Below, in pieces: positions 58,620 through 64,000 of a stretch of 64,000 bases of DNA (positions within the stretch are counted from its first letter, which is position 1; each line of letters starts with the position of its first letter). The notes beneath the pieces are model-generated. The model saw only the letters and a program-made list of their open reading frames with translations. It was not told the DNA's origin and ran no database searches. The position numbers and the translations under genes were made by a program. This stretch comes from Alphaproteobacteria bacterium (lineage in GTDB: Bacteria > Pseudomonadota > Alphaproteobacteria > Sphingomonadales > Kordiimonadaceae), in the NCBI GenBank assembly GCA_021774695.1, contig JAJFIU010000048.1, forward strand, positions 22,190-86,189. The letters run 5' to 3'.

Positions 58620-61600
58620 CTAGCCGGCCCAGACATCCAGCACATAGCGGCCGTCTTTAGCCATTGTGTTTAGCCAGGCATCGGCGACCTCAAGCGTCAC
58701 CTGCTTCTCTTCAGAATAGAGCGCCGCCAGCGCGCGTTTCACGTCAGGCTCCATCGCGGCACCGTCACCGCAAATATAGATGGTTGCCCCCGCCTCGATC
58801 AGCTCCCAAACCCGGTTGCCCTGTTTGCGCACCAAATCCTGCACATACACGCGCTCCGGTCCGCTGCGAGAAAAGGCGGTGTGCAGCTCGGTCAGCCCGT
58901 CAGCTTCCGCCGCCTTCAGGTCGTCAGCATAGAGAAAGTCCTGCTCTGGGTCGCGGCACCCAAAGAACAGCATAGCTGGCCCAAGGGTGGCCCCGCCGTC
59001 TTTAAGCGCCCGTCGTTCCTGCAGGAAGGCACGGAACGGCGCAAGGCCAGTACCTGGCCCGACCATAATGATCGGTTTACTGGCATCTTCAGGCAGGCGA
59101 AAATTGGCGGATGGTTCCTTTATTACCGCCTGTATGCTGCTGCCCACCGCGGCTTCATTCAAATAGCTGGAGCACACACCGTGGTATTGGCCGTTGCCTG
59201 AAAACGCAGGCCCGTCCACTACACCAACGGTGATCGAACAGCGGCCGGGTGTGGCCTTGGGCGACGACGAGATCGAGTAATAGCGCGGTGAAAGCCACGG
59301 CACCATTTCCAGAAACAGATCAAACGGCAGTTCGCACGCTGGAAACTCCTCCAGCAAATCGAGGATAGATTTGTGCTTGAGGAACACCTCCGAGCGGTAA
59401 AGGTCATCATCGCCGTTGGCCGGGGCCGCTAGCGCATCCAATTTTGGTTTGGTTTTCGGGCAACGGGTGTTGGCGGCGAGCATTCCCACATCCTTGCGGC
59501 TGGCAACCGCCTGAATTTCACCGCACACCTCCGCCAAACGCTTAACCGAAAAGGTGCTGCCATTGGGGAACGGGCTGCGCCGCCCACCGGTGACATCAAC
59601 CCGGATATAGGCATCATCAGCAAAGCCGAAACAAGCCAGCGCACGTGCCACATTGCGCGCACCGTTAACCGGCACAACACACAGATGGTCACCGGGCTGA
59701 TACGACACGCCCTCGGGCAGCTCTATTTCAATATGGCGGGTTGAGCGGGTTGACGGATTATCACCGCTATGGTTTTGCAGCTCCCGGTTCTCCAGCACCT
59801 TCATCGCAACTGTGCCTGCTTGCGCGGCGATGGGGTTGGCGGTGACGCTGTCGGTTACTTCAACCTTGTAAAGTGGCTGCGCATCGACGGCTTTGGTGAA
59901 GTCGATATCCAAGTCCAGCTCTTTGCCCACGGCAGGCAACAGCCCGTCAAACCAGCTGTGGAACTGGCCGTCCATATCTTCGCGCGCGTCAGCCTCTCCA
60001 CGGCCAACAAGCCGGTGACCGCCTAACGCCGCTAACTTTTCATCAATCATGCGCGGAATAGTCTGGAAGGTAGATGCCCAGTCACGGCTTCCGCAGCCAA
60101 AAACAGTATAGGAAACGCCCGATGCAGTCCCGGCAGCGGCGCTATCAAGCCAATTGCAAAATTTCATCGCGTTATCGGGCGGCGATCCATTATAGGACGC
60201 ACAAACAATGACAACCGAGCCTTCGGTTGGAAGATTGTCTGCGTAACTGTCTAGCGGCGCAAGCGCGGTCTCAAAGCCATTGATATCCCCCGCTTCGGCG
60301 ATGTCGCGCGCAAAACCTTCGGCGGTACCCAGATTAGAACCATATAGCACGGTCAGCGGTGTGCCGTGTTTGGGTCGGCGCGCCGCCTCCTCGTTTGCCC
60401 CGGCGGCGGCGCTATCCTCAACGGCAGTTGGGCTGCGGACAATGCCGTCGCGCAGTTTGGCTTTAATGGTAAACCCGTCTGGTTTCAGCGACAGGGTCTC
60501 CTTGATTTTCAATTTGTAGCTTTTGTGATCAAATAGCTGGAAGCGTTGCAGGATCATACCAACTACGAGCACGGCTTCCTGAATGGCAAACTGGCGACCA
60601 ATACAAGCGCGCTTGCCGTTACCGAAGGGCTTGTAGGCATGGTCAGGCCGCGCAGCTTCAGCCTCAGGCATGAAATTATCCGGGTTGAATATCTCGGCGT
60701 CTTCGCCCCAATAAGCAGGGTCCCGGTGCAACGACGGGATCAGCACGGTGATGAAAGTGCCTTTTTTCAGCGGGTATTTTCCGCCGACTATTTCATCCTC
60801 GTAAGGTGCCAAACTGAAAGCCGGTGCGGTTGGCCAAAGGCGCAGCGATTCCATCAGGACCGCGCGGGTATACTCCAACTGGCCGATCTGTGCCATCGTC
60901 GGCGCGTCGCCAATATTATTGCCCAGAACGCGGTCAACTTCGGCGTAGGCTTTTGCCAGCACGTCAGGGTTGTTGAGCATATAGTAAAGCGTAAACGACA
61001 GAAGACCTGATGTGGTCTCATGGCCCGCGATGAGGAAGGTGTTGATCTGGTAGCGGATATTTTCGTCAGTCAGGCTTTCGCCCGTTACCTTGTCTACTCC
61101 TGCCATCATGAAGTTGAGCAGATCTTTTTGCGCATTATCGCCGCCCCTGCGGCGCTCGGTTACAATGTCATCGACCAATTTGTTCATGAAAGAGACATCG
61201 TCGCCCATTTCGTTCAATCGTTTGCGCAGCGCCAACTTTTCGAATGGTAGACCGCGCTGCATCATGCAGGTTTCCAGTGTGCGCGAAAGAGCGTCGATGA
61301 AAGGGTGAAAATCTTCGCGGTAGAAAGAATTGAACCGGTAATCAAATCCGCACAGGCCAATGGTATCCAGGGTCAGGCCGGTCATGTCGCGCACGACATC
61401 AATTTCCTCGTCGGCGTTCATGCGTTCCCACTTGAGCATCAACTGGTCGGCGATATCCACCATCATCGGCAGGTAATCCACCATCGATTTTTGGCTGAAA
61501 GTTGGCATCAGGATATTGTGGGCTTTGGCCCAGGTGGGGTCGTCACTATCACCGGTAAAAAGCGCGTCACCGCCAACAGCCCGCACCCGGCGCAAGGGCC

Positions 61601-61832
61601 CGCGCACCACTTTGCCGAACCGGCTTTCATCGCACAGTTCTTTGACCAGATCGGCACCCGAAACAATCACCATCGGCGACCCCATCATATCCAACCAGAA
61701 GATCGGCCCCTGTTCGCTCGCGTGCTTCATAAGATTTTGCAGCGGCGCATCGGGGTCTACGGAAAGCACGTTACCAACAAGTGGCTTGCCTTCTGGTTGG
61801 GGGATCGGGTGCAAGCGGTTCTTTTCGGCCAT
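58620..61832 (-). CDS. Self-sufficient cytochrome P450-reductase fusion, CYP102 (P450 BM3) type
   Basis: 1070 residues from ATG 61832 (GGAGA upstream). Haem domain ~1-460: I-helix AGHETTSG, ExxR in MESLRLWPTAPAFSL, haem Cys410 in PFGNGKRACIGRQFA. Then a flavodoxin-like FMN domain (~490-640; VLYGSNLGTAEGFARDIAEA), FAD domain (RYYSISSSP) and NADPH domain (GPGTGLAPFRAF ... GDGAAM), ending YVLDVWAG like BM3. BM3 hydroxylates fatty acids below the omega position; BM3's carboxylate-binding Arg47 and Tyr51 are replaced by Ser52 and Ile56 here, while the Phe87 counterpart (DALFTGD) is kept. So substrate choice probably differs. Divergent from the MacB-like permease. Confidence 0.95.
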   Translation of the reverse strand: MAEKNRLHPIPQPEGKPLVGNVLSVDPDAPLQNLMKHASEQGPIFWLDMMGSPMVIVSGADLVKELCDESRFGKVVRGPLRRVRAVGGDALFTGDSDDPTWAKAHNILMPTFSQKSMVDYLPMMVDIADQLMLKWERMNADEEIDVVRDMTGLTLDTIGLCGFDYRFNSFYREDFHPFIDALSRTLETCMMQRGLPFEKLALRKRLNEMGDDVSFMNKLVDDIVTERRRGGDNAQKDLLNFMMAGVDKVTGESLTDENIRYQINTFLIAGHETTSGLLSFTLYYMLNNPDVLAKAYAEVDRVLGNNIGDAPTMAQIGQLEYTRAVLMESLRLWPTAPAFSLAPYEDEIVGGKYPLKKGTFITVLIPSLHRDPAYWGEDAEIFNPDNFMPEAEAARPDHAYKPFGNGKRACIGRQFAIQEAVLVVGMILQRFQLFDHKSYKLKIKETLSLKPDGFTIKAKLRDGIVRSPTAVEDSAAAGANEEAARRPKHGTPLTVLYGSNLGTAEGFARDIAEAGDINGFETALAPLDSYADNLPTEGSVVIVCASYNGSPPDNAMKFCNWLDSAAAGTASGVSYTVFGCGSRDWASTFQTIPRMIDEKLAALGGHRLVGRGEADAREDMDGQFHSWFDGLLPAVGKELDLDIDFTKAVDAQPLYKVEVTDSVTANPIAAQAGTVAMKVLENRELQNHSGDNPSTRSTRHIEIELPEGVSYQPGDHLCVVPVNGARNVARALACFGFADDAYIRVDVTGGRRSPFPNGSTFSVKRLAEVCGEIQAVASRKDVGMLAANTRCPKTKPKLDALAAPANGDDDLYRSEVFLKHKSILDLLEEFPACELPFDLFLEMVPWLSPRYYSISSSPKATPGRCSITVGVVDGPAFSGNGQYHGVCSSYLNEAAVGSSIQAVIKEPSANFRLPEDASKPIIMVGPGTGLAPFRAFLQERRALKDGGATLGPAMLFFGCRDPEQDFLYADDLKAAEADGLTELHTAFSRSGPERVYVQDLVRKQGNRVWELIEAGATIYICGDGAAMEPDVKRALAALYSEEKQVTLEVADAWLNTMAKDGRYVLDVWAG

Positions 61833-62135
61833 CAACTGCTCTCCTGAATTTTACGTCGCCAGCGGCGGCACTGGCAGTGCCGACGAAAGATAATTGATAC
61901 CATTAGAGCGCTTAGCTGTATAGAGCGGCATCGCTGCCAACTTCAGCGTCTACCGTATTGCCCGAAATCGGACACCGCCTGTTCGAATTCGAACATCTGC
62001 AACTTGGTGGCACCAGACCTAAAACTATAACCCAATGATAAATAACAACAATATGTGCGTAGTCCATTTGGTGCAAAACTTGCTGCAGATAGACACCTTA
62101 AATGATCAACACACCCAACCCACCGGAGTTTTTCC
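61833..62135. other. Divergent promoter region between P450 fusion and ABC permease
   Basis: About 300 bp with no gene. It must carry both promoters. An AT-rich stretch lies at ~62020-62060 (aaaactataacccaatgataaataacaac). No convincing operator or repeat seen; unlike P450 BM3 no Bm3R1-like regulator gene is adjacent. Confidence 0.35.
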
Positions 62136-64000
62136 ATGCTCAGTAATTACCTTGCGGTCGCAATTCGGAACATTTTGAAGAACAAAGTCTTTTCCTTCAT
62201 CAATATTGCCGGGCTTTCGATTGGCCTATCGGCAGTTATGCTGATCACGCTCTATATCTGGGATGAAATTACCTTCGATAGTTATCTTGGGCAAAACGAC
62301 GGCCTCTACAAGCTTGAGCTGCAAACCAACTTCGGCGGCCGAGGTGTTCGCAAAAACCGTGTCACAGCGGGCGCGCTTGCGGTTGGGCTTTTGGCAGACT
62401 ATCCGGACCTTGTTGCGGGGTCTACTCGGGTGAACAACTTCACCGCAACAATAACCGTTGATGACCGCAGCGTTAGCGAAGCCGCAATGAGCGCCGACGC
62501 CTCTTTTTTCCAGTTGTTTGACATTGAATATGTTGCTGGCAATGCGGCAAGTGCAATGCCTGACATGTCCAGCGTCGCGCTGTCTGAGACAACCGCCAAC
62601 AAATATTTTGAACCCGGCGCAGCATTGGGGCAAACCCTTCTTCTGGATGACGGTAAAAGCTACCGCATTGGCGCGGTGTTTAAGGACTTCCCAGATAACA
62701 CGCACCTGCGTCCCAACCTGATTTTCCCTTTAGCGCCTGGCAACTATGACCTGGTTTCAGACGACGCCGGATGGTGGCAAATGCGCTTTTTCACCTATGT
62801 GCAGTTGAAAAACGGCGTTACTGCGGCCGACCTGGACGCCGTGTTGCCTGAGTTTATTGATCGCCACCGCGAGGAAATCAGACCCGGCGTAGCGATGAGC
62901 AAAGTATACGGCTTCAATGTTATCGCACTGGCCGACGTTCATTTTGAAACTGCTGCAGCCGACGCAGGTGACCCGTTGATTTTGACCGGGTTTGCAGCAA
63001 TCGCCATTGTAATCCTTTCCATAGCCACCTTCAATTTTATGAATATGTCGATCAGCCGCGCAGTTGGCCGAACCAAGGAAGTTGCGATCAGGAAAGTGTT
63101 CGGAGCCGGCAAGGGCAACGTAATCAGCTTGTTCCTCAGCGAGACATTGGTGACAGTGCTGATATCTCTATTGCTCGCGCTGGTGATAACCGAGCTATCC
63201 TTGTTGTGGTTTAATGATTTTGTTTCCAAACTGATGTCAATGGGTGTTTTTGTCAGCCCGATTTTTATCATTGGAATGATCGGTCTGGTGGTTACTGTCG
63301 CTTTTGGAGCTGGTTTTTACCCGGCTTTCATCATGTCAAAAATCCGCCCCGCGACGGTGCTCAGCGGCGGGCGATCACAAAGCAAAAACATGTCTCGCCT
63401 GGGCACGGCGCTGGTTACTATCCAGTTTGCGGTGGCTATTGCACTGATCATCACCACTACAATTATCTACCAGCAAATTCGCTACAGCCAGACCATGGAC
63501 CCGGGATATGCGAAGGAAAACTTGGTTTTACTGCAGGGGCTACAGCACCCGTCGGTTAACCCGTCTGTGCAAATATTAAAGCAACGACTTATGGCCCACC
63601 CGAACATCAGTGATGTATCGTTGACCGATCAGGCCCCTGGCGGCACCTATGGCTGGTATGACGGCGTGAGCCAGGTAAATGGTGTAGCGCTGGAACAATC
63701 CATCAGCGTGCGCGGCATGATTATCGACCAAGACTTCGCCCAGACCTATGGCATGAAGCTGGTTGCCGGGCGCGCCTTGTCTGAGCAGAGACCTGCTGAT
63801 ATTGCCCGGCGCATCGGCGACGAACAGTACCAGGACACGTCCAATATTATGATCAATGAAACCGCAGCGAGGGTTCTTGGGCTGGGCACTCCCGATGAGG
63901 CGGTTGGCAAGACCTTCAACGGAAGCAACGCCTTCACAGTCGCGGGCGTTGTCGGTGATTACCTGCTTGGCTCCTCCAAGGGAACGGTGCCGCCGATGAT
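62136..64000 (+). CDS. MacB/FtsX-type ABC transporter permease (partial, runs off window)
   Basis: At least 621 residues; the frame is open to the window end. ATG 62136 follows CCGGAG by 10 nt. The first helix region MLSNYLAVAIRNILKNKVFSFINIAGLSIGLSAVMLITLYIWDE is typical of MacB-like permeases with an N-terminal MacB_PCD domain (~20-240: 'FFQLFDIEYVAGN', 'ALSETTANKYF'). Then FtsX helices at ~285-410 (PLILTGFAAIAIVILSIATFNFMNM ... RTKEVAIRKVFGAGKGNVI), and a second copy starts near 420 (SRLGTALVTIQFAVAIALIITTTIIYQQI) with another PCD domain. So a full two-repeat permease of ~800 residues is expected. The partner ATPase is not in this window. Role: export of peptides, lipoproteins or drugs. 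Confidence 0.9.
   Translation, partial: MLSNYLAVAIRNILKNKVFSFINIAGLSIGLSAVMLITLYIWDEITFDSYLGQNDGLYKLELQTNFGGRGVRKNRVTAGALAVGLLADYPDLVAGSTRVNNFTATITVDDRSVSEAAMSADASFFQLFDIEYVAGNAASAMPDMSSVALSETTANKYFEPGAALGQTLLLDDGKSYRIGAVFKDFPDNTHLRPNLIFPLAPGNYDLVSDDAGWWQMRFFTYVQLKNGVTAADLDAVLPEFIDRHREEIRPGVAMSKVYGFNVIALADVHFETAAADAGDPLILTGFAAIAIVILSIATFNFMNMSISRAVGRTKEVAIRKVFGAGKGNVISLFLSETLVTVLISLLLALVITELSLLWFNDFVSKLMSMGVFVSPIFIIGMIGLVVTVAFGAGFYPAFIMSKIRPATVLSGGRSQSKNMSRLGTALVTIQFAVAIALIITTTIIYQQIRYSQTMDPGYAKENLVLLQGLQHPSVNPSVQILKQRLMAHPNISDVSLTDQAPGGTYGWYDGVSQVNGVALEQSISVRGMIIDQDFAQTYGMKLVAGRALSEQRPADIARRIGDEQYQDTSNIMINETAARVLGLGTPDEAVGKTFNGSNAFTVAGVVGDYLLGSSKGTVPPM

Overview
The window looks like a chromosomal stretch of a free-living, probably marine, alphaproteobacterium. 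This is an inference from gene content: three proteins of the PAS_5 type, SlyX, a bacterioferritin/Bfd pair, a Kef system, mid-50s GC by eye, and many secreted peptidases and lipid- or halogen-active enzymes. An order such as Kordiimonadales is plausible but not proven. I saw no rRNA, tRNA, CRISPR array, transposase or phage gene.

Layout. 1-1.3 kb: tail of a SulP-type anion transporter and a tandem-domain universal stress protein. 1.4-6.3 kb: two LysR regulators, each divergent from a small metabolic unit (an NTF2-like protein plus a beta-hydroxyacid dehydrogenase; an exported haloalkane-dehalogenase-like hydrolase), then an exported SnoaL-like protein. 6.5-10.7 kb: an exported 5'-nucleotidase-family protein that has lost its metal ligands, overlapping a hybrid histidine kinase. 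10.9-15.5 kb: cold-shock protein with a clear terminator, rluA, an ATP-grasp remnant, a KefG-like/Kef antiporter unit and a PAS_5 protein. 15.6-22.9 kb: a likely peptide-use group (M24 peptidase, M38-type dipeptidase, OPT transporter) interrupted by an AT-richer alkylsulfatase gene. 23.2-33.5 kb: MATE exporter, MipA, iodotyrosine-deiodinase-like flavoprotein, a degenerate serine-hydrolase-like membrane protein, AlkA-type glycosylase, DUF442 protein, oligopeptidase B and aminopeptidase P. 33.5-41 kb: GNAT, OsmC, GST, trhO, bfr and bfd, the last two separated by an AT-rich gluzincin-peptidase gene. 41-48.2 kb: glycosyltransferase plus flippase-like protein, PAS_5, SlyX, cupin, YjiH and sulfotransferase.

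48.2-52.9 kb holds the most unusual unit: a minus-strand operon in which each gene overlaps the next. It encodes a seven-helix membrane protein, a metallophosphoesterase, three DUF6090-like membrane-anchored proteins, an exported SnoaL-like protein and the first 14 codons of a fourth DUF6090-like gene. Four of these proteins plus the remnant begin with the same short basic tag, roughly M-I-x-R-R-M-x-x-x-[IV]-x-x-Q-N-W, including the unrelated phosphoesterase. A 17-codon reading frame with a strong ribosome binding site precedes the operon.

53-62 kb: a 269-bp copy of the 3' end of an M20 peptidase gene, PAS_5, pfkB, the full M20 gene, an S9 peptidase, and a self-sufficient P450-reductase fusion of the CYP102 (P450 BM3) type lacking the BM3 fatty-acid carboxylate anchor. 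The window ends inside a MacB/FtsX-type ABC permease. Short imperfect tandem repeats of 14-22 bp recur at gene edges (16.9, 37.5, 40.7 and 42.4 kb).
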